A stretch of 64,000 nucleotides of DNA from Tupaia tana (lineage: Eukaryota; Chordata; Mammalia; Scandentia; Tupaiidae): contig JAKSZU010000006.1 in the NCBI GenBank assembly GCA_026018925.1, positions 131,481,592 to 131,545,591 of the forward strand, given 5' to 3'. The notes beneath the pieces are model-generated. The model did no database searches. It saw only the letters and a list, made by a program, of their open reading frames with translations, and had not been told where the DNA came from. This document shows, piece by piece, positions 55,430 to 64,000 of this stretch; the first letter of the stretch is position 1; every line of letters starts with the position of its first letter. Both the position numbers and the translations under genes were made by a program.

Positions 55430-55629
55430 GAACTTTGTGCAGGTTGTTCCCTCTGCTTGGACTGCTAACCTTATTCCCCATTTTTATTTTGCCACACTTC
55501 CTTTCATCCACTGGATCTCAGCCTAAATATCACTTCATCAGGGAGTGACAAGGAACATTAAGAAAACTTTATTTGGTCCCCATTATTCTCTCTTAGCACC
55601 CTACTTTTCCTTCATAGCACTTGCCACAA

Positions 55630-55668
<39 letters not shown>

Positions 55669-55900
55669 ATATATATACATATATATACACACATATATGT
55701 GTGTATATATATGTATATATGTATATATACACATATATATGTATATATATATATATATATACATATATATATGTATATATCTTATTTATTTATTCAATGT
55801 CTTTCTCCTCTATTTCAACCTACCACCACACCAGAGAGCAGGGCCACATCTGCTTTATTCAAAGCTTCTTTTAGTGCCAAAAAGCCTTAGTAAGGGTTAG
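55430..55900 (+). repeat. LINE-2 3' region, plus strand, interrupted by a microsatellite
   Basis: GCAGGTTGTTCCCTCTGCTTGGACTGC, AAATATCACTTCATCAGGGAGTGAC, CTTCATAGCACTTGCCACAATT, then after the microsatellite TATTTATTCAATGTC, ACCACACCAGAGAGCAGGGCCACATCTGC. Good L2 order on both sides. Confidence 0.8.
55632..55778. repeat. Large compound microsatellite (TG)n with (TA)n/(TATG)n
   Basis: About 15 TG units, then mixed TATATG/CACATATA units to 55778. Three overlapping 89-109-codon frames across it are Cys-Val and Ile-Tyr artefacts. Confidence 0.97.
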
Positions 55901-55989
55901 AAAATGTGCCTTCTGGTGGCTCTTTGATTGGACATTTTTGCAGGGCACAGTCTAGTTCTTGGTCTCATCCTGACACCCAAGACCAAAAC

Positions 55990-56450
55990 CTTGTTGTGGC
56001 AAAACCAAAGTAACTCCATCTTGAATCTAATATCCATCTTGAATCACATTTAACATCAAAGCTCCTTGGCTGTGTTGCCAAGCCTAGGATATAGACCAAG
56101 CTGTTACAGTAGCAAGTCCATTATCCTTATCTATAGAGTGGCATACCCATAATCACAGTCCATACAGTATCATAAATACAGTATTGATACCCACAACTGC
56201 TGTTTACATTTCTTAGATGCTTTTCTGCATGTATTCCCCATTATAAATGCTTCCTGTACTGGCTATATAAACATGTTTTGAGGATAAAAGGGATGGATGT
56301 CTATTCACCTTGTAGCTGTTCAAAACCTTGCTTCTGTCTGTAAATTCCTTAATTGACCCTTAACTTACAAGCTGGATTTGCCCTCCTCATTCTTTGGTTT
56401 CTCAGCTCCTTTGAACTTGGTATTTTGTATCGCTTACAGGCCTCACTTCA
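55990..56450 (+). mobile_element. Putative solo LTR (ERV1-like), plus strand
   Basis: Starts near TTGTTGTGGCAAAACC. CTCCATCTTGAATC and ATCCATCTTGAATC occur close together at 56010-56045. There is a TATA-like GGCTATATAAACATG at 56262, and CTTGCTTCTGTCTGTAAATTCC and CTCCTCATTCTTTGG, with an LTR-like R/U5 layout, follow. It ends near CTTCAGAACA. No flanking viral genes and no clear short duplication, so this is a structural guess. Confidence 0.4.
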
Positions 56451-56454
56451 GAAC

Positions 56455-57250
56455 ACTTGTTTATTGAATAAACTCATGAAGTATAATTTTCTTTTCTTAA
56501 ATCCTTTCCTCTTTACTATTGTAGGCTATATATTTCCTTCAACTCTGAAGGCTTTAGTGATCTTTTGTCCTAAACTCATAGAAATAATGGTGACAGTCAC
56601 CTGAGTACTATCTACATATGTTATTATTTTTTGTATGTTCTTAATAGCTTCTAGCCTTTTTCTCAAAATTATGAGATTATTAGTATGCCTCAGAAAATTA
56701 AATTGAGCTTGGAAATACCTTGGTGGGAAATGGGAACTTATAACCATATTAATACCATAAAAGTTACAAAAAATATTGAAAGAATAGCAAAGTTCAGAAT
56801 CTTCACAGAAATTTATTTGCAGTTATCAGCTTAAAAGATAATAGACACTGAGCAAAGAAAAGCCGGGAAGAGGCCAACGTCATAAATGACCAAGCTCCCA
56901 CAAATTCTAGTGGCACAATTATTCAATAAAAGCACATCTACAAACATTGACCTACTTAAAAATAGGAATAAATATAAGTAAACAGATATGTGGAAGAGCT
57001 TTGAACTTTTGTACTGTTTACACGTGTAAAAATGTTTTAGGAGAATTATACTGTATAGGGTGGCAAAGAATTGAGGCACATAAAAATGTATCTGACAGAT
57101 AATCAAATGAAAGCTCAATGATGCAGTGCCAGAGAATAGTTTGGATTGGATTCTTTTATCTGTGGGCTTCTTTCTTTTAAATAATAACCTTTTTAACCTT
57201 TGGAAACGAAATAGTTGTGTTTTAGTGGGAAATCTGCATTTCATTGTAAA
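56455..57250. other. No gene recognised
   Basis: The 137-codon minus-strand frame (56831-57244) is hydrophobic and low complexity, without recognisable motifs. Confidence 0.45.
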
Positions 57251-57264
57251 ACTAAAACTTATTG

Positions 57265-57553
57265 GGACCAGCAGTTAGCGTAATGGCTATGTCGCTGGAC
57301 TCCCATGTAGTCGACCACGGTTCACGTCCCGGACCTGGTGACTTAAAACTCACGCCGGGCAAATGTGCGTGCGTGCCCAAGATCCCGAGAGGAGAATGCA
57401 GGAGAAGGGATTACGGCATGGCCATCCCCCCTGGGGGGTGATTTCTCACTTTCTATCTCTCTGTCTCTCTTTCTGTCTGTCTGGTGAGTGTACACGCCCT
57501 ATAGAAAAAACCTCTCCAAAAAAAAAGTAAAAAAAAAAAAAAAAAAAAAATAG
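57265..57553 (+). mobile_element. Young long tRNA-SINE, plus strand
   Basis: GGGACCAGCAGTTAGCGTAATGG, altered B box GGTTCACGTCC, complete body, long A-tail with one GT interruption. The duplication AACTTATTG lies at 57256-57264 and 57554-57562. Confidence 0.96.
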
Positions 57554-57845
57554 AACTTATTGTCCTTGGCTTCTTTAGTCTCCACTGAAATATTCTCTCT
57601 CTTTCTTTTTAAAGTTTTGTGTGTTTACTATTTAACATATAAAAATATGTACCAAAAAGTGTAGAATAGAAGCATATTCTTATGTAGGTTTTAAGTCACA
57701 GTTTTGGGCTCGAACAAAATGATACCAATGGACTTATTTGGTCTAAGCTAGTAAGTCAGGTCCTTCTGCTTCCAGCTCAGACTTTTTAACCCACCCAGGT
57801 AATTCCAACTCATAAATCTAATCTCATAGATAATGAAAGAAACTT

Positions 57846-58105
57846 TTTTTTAAGATGTTTTTGTCTTATGGTACATGCTCTCTCCTTGGGGAGAGAGAGA
57901 CAGGGATAGTGAGAGGGAAAGTGAAAAATTACCTCCTAGGGGGCATGGCCATGTTGCAATCCCTTTTCCTCCATTCTTCTCCTGAGATCTTAGAGACTCA
58001 CGTAAATGAACCTGTCATGATTGTCAAGTCACTGGGTCCAGGACTCAAACCAAAGTTGGCCATGTGAGAGTGCAGTGACATAACTACTACACCATCTGCT
58101 GGCCC
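57846..58105 (-). mobile_element. Old long tRNA-SINE, minus strand (first of two at one site)
   Basis: GTTTTTGTCTTATGGTACATGC to head end CACCATCTGCTGGCCC. The 13-bp duplication ATGAAAGAAACTT lies at 57833-57845 and 58106-58118. Confidence 0.95.
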
Positions 58106-58118
58106 ATGAAAGAAACTT

Positions 58119-58383
58119 ATTTTTCTTTTTCGAGAGGTTTTTGCTATAGGGTGCATGTGCTCACCAGGAAGACAGAGAGAGACAGAGAGATAGAAAGTGA
58201 GAAATCACCCCCCAGGGGAGATGGCCATGCCACAATCCCTTCTCTTCCATTCTCCTCTCGGGATCTTGGGCATACACGCACATGCACCTGGCATGAGTTT
58301 TAAGCCACCGGGTCTGGGACGCGAACCACGGTTGACTACGTGGGAGTCCAGCAACATAACCGTTACGTTAACTGCTTGGTCCC
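58119..58383 (-). mobile_element. Younger long tRNA-SINE, minus strand (second at the same site)
   Basis: CGAGAGGTTTTTGCTATAGGG to head end TAACTGCTTGGTCCC; altered B box (GGGACGCGAACC on plus). The duplication AAGAAACTT lies at 58110-58118 and 58384-58392, reusing the right-hand duplication of the preceding SINE. Confidence 0.95.
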
Positions 58384-58500
58384 AAGAAACTTTTAATGTA
58401 AATTCTAAAAGTATATCCACTATTACTGACCTAATGATTGTATTAATCAATCATTTTTTTGTTATTGTTCCTATGAACCAACATATTTGTCAGTAATTTA

Positions 58501-58580
58501 TTGAGTCATTGGAAAAGTCATTATGTATTTTTCTATGTTTTTCTATCTAAAAATGCATGACAACTTTTCTGATGACCCAA
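58501..58580. mobile_element. 80-bp mariner-like hairpin MITE
   Basis: TTGAGTCATTGGAAAAGTCAT at the left and ACTTTTCTGATGACCCAA at the right are near-inverse repeats. TA flanks both ends (58499-58500, 58581-58582). Same family as 21667-21736. Confidence 0.8.
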
Positions 58581-58589
58581 TAAATAGAG

Positions 58590-60305
58590 GATAATATAGC
58601 TTATTAACTTCTACAGCCATTCAAAAGTCAAGTCACTTGGTAGGGTTTATTAGCATATACCATTGACAGGTATATGCTTTGGAAAATTTTATTGAAAGTA
58701 GCAATGAAATGAAATAGAAATTATACTTATTCTGCTAATAATGTTATTGGCTCAGTTTTCTTGTTAGTATAATGGTGATAATGTATTTGATTTGTTATCC
58801 TATTACCGTATCTATTAAAATAATGCTAGTGACTATAACTGATAAACCCCAAATTCTCAATGGATTAATAGAATACAATTTATTATTTGTCCAGTGTGAG
58901 TGTTCCTAATTAGGCGTATCTCCTCTAAGCAGTGGTTTGAAGACCCAAGTTGCTTCCATGTTGTGGACTTTCCATGTTTGCATGTGGCCTCCAAGTGTGG
59001 TGAGGAAAGGAGAAGAGACTGTGGGAAATATGGAACTGCTACACAGTGACTTCGGCCTGTAAATGACACACATCGCTCCTGCTCACACTTCATGGGTAAG
59101 AACATCACACATCTCATTCTTAAGTGGAATGGAATAATGAGATCTAGTCTTGGCTAAGTATCTGTTTCATAGCAATAGCTCTCCCCTTTAGAAGAGAAGT
59201 AGGTGGTCAGCTAGCTTCTTCACAAAAGCCCAATTTGTAAAACTGTAGTGAAGATTCAATAAGCAAATTCATGTAAAAACTTAAAACAACTGTATATAGA
59301 AAACAGGAGTAGGAAATATTTTCTCTTCTTCCTCTTCCTCCTGCTCTCCTTCTTGTCCTCTTCTTATTCCTACTCTTCCTCTTCCCGCTTCTCATTCCCT
59401 TATAATAATTCAAATAGTTATCCCAATTCAATGATTTTCTTTGTAATCATCTACTCTTTATTAGTTTATTTTATACACTTGATCACTACACATCACTATA
59501 GCCTGTAAAGTGAATTCACCTAATATAAATACACTTCAAACCAGTCCAGTTGAAGACCCCACACTTTATCATCAACAGATAATCATCATTTATTCTTATC
59601 ATGGCAAGTTTTTCTAATTTGAAAACTATTACTATTCTTTTTTTTAAAATTTCCTTTTGTTTTATCTTTTTGCAGACATTTGGACCATCAATATAAACTT
59701 ATAGTCAGATATCACAAGTGTTGACCTTTTACTATAGTTCTGGGAAAATCTTTAGTTAGAAAATAATTTGTCCTTTCTCTTTTTATGAAGAAAGCAATCT
59801 GAGATTTCAGCTAGAAGAAATATGTAAAGTCTTTTTACTCTTGGCTAAAGCTCAGTCTTCAATTAAATTCCACAAAAGGAGGCACACTTTCTTTGGAGGG
59901 ATGTTTATTATTTCTTTGATTATCTTTAAGCTCACGTGTGCCAGGACAGTGTTCTTATATCTGCACAGAAATACACTGAAGTATGTCCTAGAACTTTGTC
60001 ATGGTTATACTACCTATGATAATGTTTCTGAATAATCAAAAAGACACAAAAAATCAAAATTTGTGTTAGAAAACTAAAATAGTTTATAAAGGGACATTTA
60101 TAGTCTAAAATTATTACCTTGGAAAATAATAGAGTTTTAAGAGCAGTGACCTAGGTTTTCACTTTAGGAAGTCTAAAAAAACAGTGAGTTAAATAAGAAA
60201 AAAATAATAAAAGCATTAATTAACTGAGTAACTTTTCTTTAAAGATTGATGTAATTAATAAACATCAGCAGGACAGATTACGAATAAAAGGAAAAAAACC
60301 TACAC
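58590..60305. other. No gene; polypyrimidine tract at 59319-59399
   Basis: A TTCCTCTTCCTCC-rich run of about 80 bp gives Arg/Lys-rich nonsense frames on the minus strand. The remainder is AT-rich and unrecognised. Confidence 0.5.
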
Positions 60306-60310
60306 CCTGG

Positions 60311-60478
60311 AGTTGGCAGGTGGCACGGTGATTAAGGCTCTGGACTCCCAACATGGCTGACTGCAGTTCGAGTCCCAGACCTGGTGGCTTGCTTTCTCAC
60401 TTTCTCTGTCTCTGGTCAAATTAATACTTAATAATAATAACAACAACAACAACAACATTAAATGAATAATTCTAAAAA
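60311..60478 (+). mobile_element. Short tRNA-SINE, plus strand
   Basis: GAGTTGGCAGGTGGCACGGTG, B box AGTTCGAGTCC, CTCTGTCTCTGGTCAAATTAA, with an (AAC)n/(AAT)n tail. Confidence 0.9.
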
Positions 60479-60563
60479 AACTATACACAAGTAACTAATA
60501 TTAATAATTAAGAAAGGAATCTCCCATAAACTCTAAATGTGTACAAGAAAATATAAGAATGTT

Positions 60564-60828
60564 GGGACCAGCCAATGGCGTAGCGGCTACTGTGCTAGAC
60601 TCCCATGTAGTTGACCACAGTTCGAGTCCTGGACCCTGCAGCTTAAAATTCACACTGGATGCATGTGTGTGCATGCCCAAGATCCCAAGAGGAGAAGGGA
60701 GTAGAAGGGATTGTGGCATGCCATCCCCTGGGTGAGTGATTTCTTGCTTTCTGTCTCTCCTTGTCTCTCTGGCAAGAGCATGTACCCTATCGCAAAAAAA
60801 CTCTCTCTCTAAAAAAAATACAATAGAG
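60564..60828 (+). mobile_element. Long tRNA-SINE, plus strand
   Basis: GGGACCAGCCAATGGCGTAGCGG, B box AGTTCGAGTCC, a body with small deletions, and a CTCTCTCTCTAAAAAAAA end. Confidence 0.93.
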
Positions 60829-60856
60829 GATTAGTACATGCCCTCTCTCTTCTGGC

Positions 60857-61036
60857 GCTGGCAGGTGGCATGGTGGTTAGGGGCACTGGACTCACACATG
60901 GTCGACCATGGTTCAAGTCTGGACCTGGTGGCTTACTTTCTCACTCTTTCTCTTTCTCTCTCACTCTGTCCCTCTCTGGTCAAAGTAAAATAAATAAATA
61001 CATAAATAAAGTTAAATAAAATTATTGTTTAAAAAA
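60857..61036 (+). mobile_element. Short tRNA-SINE, plus strand
   Basis: GCGCTGGCAGGTGGCATGGTGG, GGTTCAAGTC, CCCTCTCTGGTCAAAGTAAAATAAATAAAT tail. Confidence 0.9.
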
Positions 61037-61285
61037 AGAAAATATAGGAATAATATAGACACCTTTATGCCAACCATTTTTACAGTAATTGAAATAGACA
61101 AACTCCTTAAGAAACACAACATACCAAAAAAGACACAGGGGAAATAGAATAATGGACACTATGAAGAAATTCAATATATTATATAAAATTTTGAGTGAAG
61201 AAAACTTTGTGCCCAGATAGTTTCATTGGTCAATTCTATCAAGCATTAAGAGATCATGAGACCAACATAATATTTATAACAAACC
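61037..61285 (+). mobile_element. LINE-1 ORF2 fragment, plus strand
   Basis: ATAGACACCTTTATGCCAACC, GAAATAGACAAACTCCTTAAGAAACACAAC and TGCCCAGATAGTTTCATTGGTCAATTCTATC align with the segment just upstream of the RT core of L1 (compare 47240-47460). It is decayed. It hosts or adjoins the betaretroviral LTR, and parts may continue left between the SINEs. Confidence 0.8.
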
Positions 61286-61288
61286 CCT

Positions 61289-61717
61289 GTCCCAACCCGC
61301 AGGACAGTAGAACATTCGCCTGGGGGAGGGAGTGAGAGATGGGACAAACGCACGCGCACGCGCGCACTCACACACACACACACATACACACACACAGAGT
61401 GGAGACAAAACAAGGTGCTGCTCAAGTCTTCCGTCTTCCTATTATTGAGGAAAAATGGCGAGTTATATACAGGCTGGTGGGCACCGATTAGTTGCCCGAA
61501 ATACAAATGAGTTAGAACAGCATGAACCAATCATTGGTGTGGGTGGATCTTTCCTGTTTCCTAGAAACCCAACCGCCCCCAGGAAGAACGGTTGGTCACA
61601 TGATTTCTGAGAAACGGTTTGCTCAATAAGGAAGTGAAACCTAATGGTTTCCAAGATGGTGGATAGCTCAAGATGGTGGATAGCTCAAGATGGCTTCTGT
61701 ATGCAGTGCCCTCTACA
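61289..61717 (-). mobile_element. 3' LTR of the type-D betaretrovirus, minus strand
   Basis: On the minus strand it runs TGTAGAGGGC ... TTGGGACA (TGT/ACA ends, about 429 bp) directly after a polypurine tract. It has a CCAAT-type motif near 61531-61541, a TATATAAC box at about 61462-61469, and downstream TG-rich sequence (61371-61397) of the kind that follows a poly(A) site. U3 holds tandem 17-bp repeats (61652-61694). The exact ends are inferred from the TG/CA rule because the 5' LTR lies outside the window. Confidence 0.8.
61652..61694. repeat. 17-bp tandem repeat in LTR U3
   Basis: CAAGATGGTGGATAGCT occurs twice and a third partial unit, CAAGATGGCTTC, follows. The AAGATGG core resembles a YY1 site. 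Confidence 0.85.
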
Positions 61718-61720
61718 TGT

Positions 61721-61731
61721 CCCCCTTTTTT
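61721..61731 (-). promoter_or_regulatory. Polypurine tract
   Basis: Reads AAAAAAGGGGG on the minus strand, three bases before the LTR start: the plus-strand DNA primer site of retroviral reverse transcription. Confidence 0.8.
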
Positions 61732-61943
61732 ATTTTATTACAGAGAGGAGAAAAACCTGGGAGAATCTGTCTTAGGTTGGAGTCATTTTTTTAGAGCCAC
61801 ACATCCATCCTTACCCGTCATTGGAGAATCCCATTGTAATGATGGGTTTCCTGTCTTAGGTGGGAGGACTGTACAGCTGTTAGGCTCAGACTTTCTTACC
61901 CGTCTTTGGCTAACTGATTCAGCGCCTCAGGCAGGAGCAATGT

Positions 61944-62316
61944 CTAGGCTCTGTGATACTCCATCTCCAGGTTGTGGTAGTGGACTTGGATAGGCTGCAT
62001 TTTTATGGAGTCATCAATTTGGCATTCAAGGAAAGCCATGAGCTTATTAAAGAGAACAGGCCCCAAAGAGCAAACAATCAGTAAACCCAGAATTGGACCA
62101 AGTATGGGGAGGAAAAAGGGGAGGAGTCCATTAGATGCAGGCCATAAGGGACTGCCACGAACGATGCCGGACCTGTCGGCGTAAAAGCAGCACCATTCCT
62201 GTAAAGCAAGACAGAGACCCCACGGTTCTGCCAGGAGGAGCAGCACCAGGATCGAAACCAGCAATGGTAGTGTCAAAGAAGCAAAACAGGATCAGGCATT
62301 TAAGAAGGATCTTCAT
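61944..62316 (-). pseudogene. env: Betaretroviral env remnant (signal peptide joined to end of TM)
   Basis: Env is the envelope glycoprotein precursor. It begins at ATG 62316 with a hydrophobic signal-peptide-like MKILLKCLILFCFF. After about 20 residues a large internal deletion joins it to the end of the transmembrane subunit, in a different frame: the CX6CC disulphide motif (CLALQEWCC, about 62187-62216), a membrane span (ILGPILGLLIVCSLGPVLF) and a cytoplasmic tail ending at a stop at 61944. Nearly all of the surface subunit, the cleavage site, fusion peptide and heptad region are missing. CX6CC marks the gamma/type-D kind of Env, as in MPMV and SMRV. It cannot make an envelope. Confidence 0.85.
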
Positions 62317-62980
62317 TTTGTTGATCTGTGGAAGGAGAGAGCGACATCTCAGGGTTTTCATCATCCCTGGATGGCTTGTTAGAATCAATCTGTTTGATTA
62401 ATCTTTCTGGTAACCAACGAGCAGCATCCATTTTTTGAGAATAGATGCAGACAGACCCTCTGCCCTAAATGAGGACAGGGTCCAGACCATTCCATGTATT
62501 GTCCAGAGGATCTTTCCACAAAACTGAGGCAAATTTTGTTTTGGTAGTTGAATGCTAGAAGCACTCAGCAGCTGCGTCTCCACCTTTATCAAGAGACAGG
62601 AAATTTAGGACAAAAAGAGCATGTGCCAGAAGGTTTTTTGGCGAGCCCTTAGTCTGTAAAGGTTCAACAGTGCCTTGTTCCTGGGGGTTGTATGGAATTC
62701 CCATTAACTGTCTGATCAGAGAAAGAATAGGAAGCAGTTCCGTTGGAGAAACCGTCAGTAAAAACCAATAAAGCATTTGAAACAGGATGAAGTGAAGTTC
62801 ATACAGGGAAAACAAAATCATGGGTAGATAAAAAATATAAAAATTTATCTGGAGGAAGATGGTTATCAATAGTTCCAGTAAAGGAAGCACATGCAATAGG
62901 CTAGAAATCTGTTTGTTGGAATAGCCAATTAACTTGGTCCTTAGTATACAGCTAGATGATTGTATCAGGATCTTTGCCAT
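62300..62980 (-). pseudogene. pol: Betaretroviral pol remnant (RNase H edge and integrase end)
   Basis: Pol encodes reverse transcriptase, RNase H and integrase. About 62620-62975 reads, with several stops, as the RT connection ending at the start of RNase H ([15 protein letters not shown]). A second fragment (about 62555-62700) carries [12 protein letters not shown] of the integrase core and [17 protein letters not shown]. The last part (62300-62560) is the integrase C-terminus, with DPVLI, a stop in place of Trp, then GRGSVCIYSQ, and ends at TAA 62300-62302. That stop overlaps the env start by 17 bases, the usual betaretroviral arrangement. Protease, the RT active site and most of integrase are deleted. 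Confidence 0.8.
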
Positions 62981-64000
62981 AAGTCCAGGCCGACTACAAT
63001 TGAAGCAATTGCCTCCATTATTACGGTTAAGGAATTGGCGGACAGTATATCCTTTAAGAGCAGTGGCCAGAGCCAATCCATGTTGGTATGCTGACCCAAT
63101 ATCAGAACATAGGTGAATATATCCTGATAAATCCGTCTTTTTTCTATATGGCCTGGTTGCTGCTTGACAAGCAGCATTAGCATTTTAGTAATTAACCAAT
63201 GAACAAACTCATAAAAAGGTTCGTCAGGCCCTTGTTTGATTGTTGTAAGAGAGGTACTTAAGTCTCCTTTAGTAGGAAGTGTTTTCCAAGCTCTCATGGC
63301 TGCCTTATTAATTTGAGCAAATAGCCCTGGGTCATATTGTATTTGATTGTCACTAGTTGTATAATTGTCTTCTCCCAATAACATATCTGCTGTCCAGCCA
63401 TTGTTGGCCTGGGCATTATGGCGTGTGGTCTCCCTACAATTTTCCACATATTCTGATTTCCAAAGTAAGTAATCCCCTCCAGAGAGCGCAGCATGGGCCA
63501 ATGTTTGCCAATCTATTGGTGTAAGCCAATTTTCTGCCACCGAGTCAACTATGGCTAAAGTATATGGAGCTGTAGCTTCATATTGAGCAACTGCTGTTTT
63601 AATTTGTTTTATAATGTTAAAATCAAAGCCACGTACATGGCACCATGCTTGCCCTTGTTGATCTATGGTTTCTATTACCGGGAAGGCTTCCCGTTCCTCA
63701 AAGTTCATTGATGGTTGTGGTATCTGAATTGGTTTAATTTTTGTGTCAGGGGTAAAAGTTGGCTGATAGCGATTCTGTGAGGAATCTGCACTTTTAGATT
63801 TACCCACTCTCAGTTTTTCCAATTGTGATATTAAGTCTTGATGTTTCTTTTTTAATTGAATTTGTTCTTCAAGTTGTTTAATTTTATTCAAAATCTCTTC
63901 CCTAGGATCAATAGCTGGCATCACCAAAGGTGGTGCAGATGCGACCGAGTTGTAAGATGGCAGTCGTTTTTTGATAGGTGGCCATTTTGAATTATTGTAC
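62965..64000 (-). pseudogene. gag: Betaretroviral gag, open but frameshifted and continuing past the window
   Basis: Gag is the structural polyprotein. The frame is open from the window edge to a stop at 62965; the first ATG inside the window is at 63927. It shows a coiled-coil-like EEILNKIKQLEEQIQLKKK stretch, then the capsid starting near FPVIETIDQQGQAW. Next come YTLAIVDSVAENWLTP and SGGDYLLWKSEY in the capsid N-terminal domain, QYDPGLFAQINKAA, and the major homology region QGPDEPFYEFVHWL (about 63190-63240). The order and wording are those of type-D betaretroviruses. A frameshift near 63045-63060 moves the nucleocapsid to another frame, where only the first zinc-knuckle half [12 protein letters not shown] is left, with His replaced by Leu and the last Cys lost. 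Matrix lies outside the window. About 345 codons remain open, so the copy is not very old. Confidence 0.92.

Noticed and set aside
55545-55900. Three overlapping 89-109-codon frames with Cys-Val and Ile-Tyr repeats
   Set aside because: Translation of a microsatellite.
56831-57244. 137-codon minus-strand frame
   Set aside because: Low-complexity Phe/Leu/Ile composition without motifs; likely chance.
59319-59399. Minus-strand Arg/Lys-rich frame suggesting a nuclear protein
   Set aside because: Caused by a simple polypyrimidine tract.
1-64000. CRISPR array, bacterial operon or other prokaryotic system
   Set aside because: No regularly spaced repeats, no ribosome-binding-site/ORF structure and clear mammalian repeats throughout.

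Overview
This window is nuclear DNA from a placental mammal. It is AT-rich, and I recognise no functional host protein-coding exon. What can be identified is layered transposable elements: two or three tRNA-derived SINE families (close to 50 copies), LINE-1, ancient L2 and MIR, ERVL/MLT-type LTRs, DNA-transposon relics, a processed HMGB1 pseudogene and, at the right edge, a defective type-D (MPMV/SMRV-like) betaretrovirus. The SINE type (a tRNA head beginning GGGACCAGCAG, with short and long bodies), together with two 7SL-RNA-related pieces, points to Euarchontoglires. My best guess is a colugo (Dermoptera, CYN-type SINEs). This is an inference from remembered repeat features, not a search result.

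Layout. 1-9 kb: old SINEs, a CT/AT microsatellite, a MIR, an MLT2-like LTR (4.86-5.39 kb), an MLT1-like LTR (5.56-5.99 kb) and a SINE cluster (7.16-8.68 kb). 9-22 kb: SINEs with clear target-site duplications (TSDs), a small 7SL-derived insert (10.0 kb), a composite tRNA/7SL-like unit (12 kb), a Tigger-like transposon split by a SINE (13.1-14.6 kb), a SINE inserted within a SINE (20.0 kb) and a 70-bp mariner-like MITE (21.7 kb). 22-24 kb: the HMGB1 processed pseudogene with a SINE in its 3' UTR. 24-35 kb: mostly unique or ancient sequence, with a reverse-transcriptase-like relic (26.2-26.5 kb), MIR and L2 pieces, and two more MLT2-like LTRs split by SINEs. 36-46 kb: scattered young SINEs in otherwise unrecognised sequence. 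46.9-50.4 kb: a 5'-truncated L1 with a 15-bp TSD and a young SINE nested in its ORF2. 51.9-54.5 kb: a Tigger-like element split by two SINEs and an L1 3' end. 55-58.6 kb: an L2, a large microsatellite, a putative solo LTR, and two SINEs integrated at the same target word. 60.3-61.3 kb: three SINEs in an L1 relic. 61.3-64 kb: the betaretrovirus on the minus strand, with LTR, residual env, residual pol and a long open gag that runs off the window.

Nothing here works together as a pathway. The biology is the history of retroposition: L1 supplies the machinery, and the SINEs and the HMGB1 copy carry L1-style poly(A) tails and TSDs. I looked for an undescribed system and did not find a convincing one. 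The most useful leads are the ~86-bp 7SL-derived SINE, a TA-flanked hairpin MITE family, a SINE subfamily with an altered B box, the internally deleted type-D provirus and the ancient reverse-transcriptase fragment.
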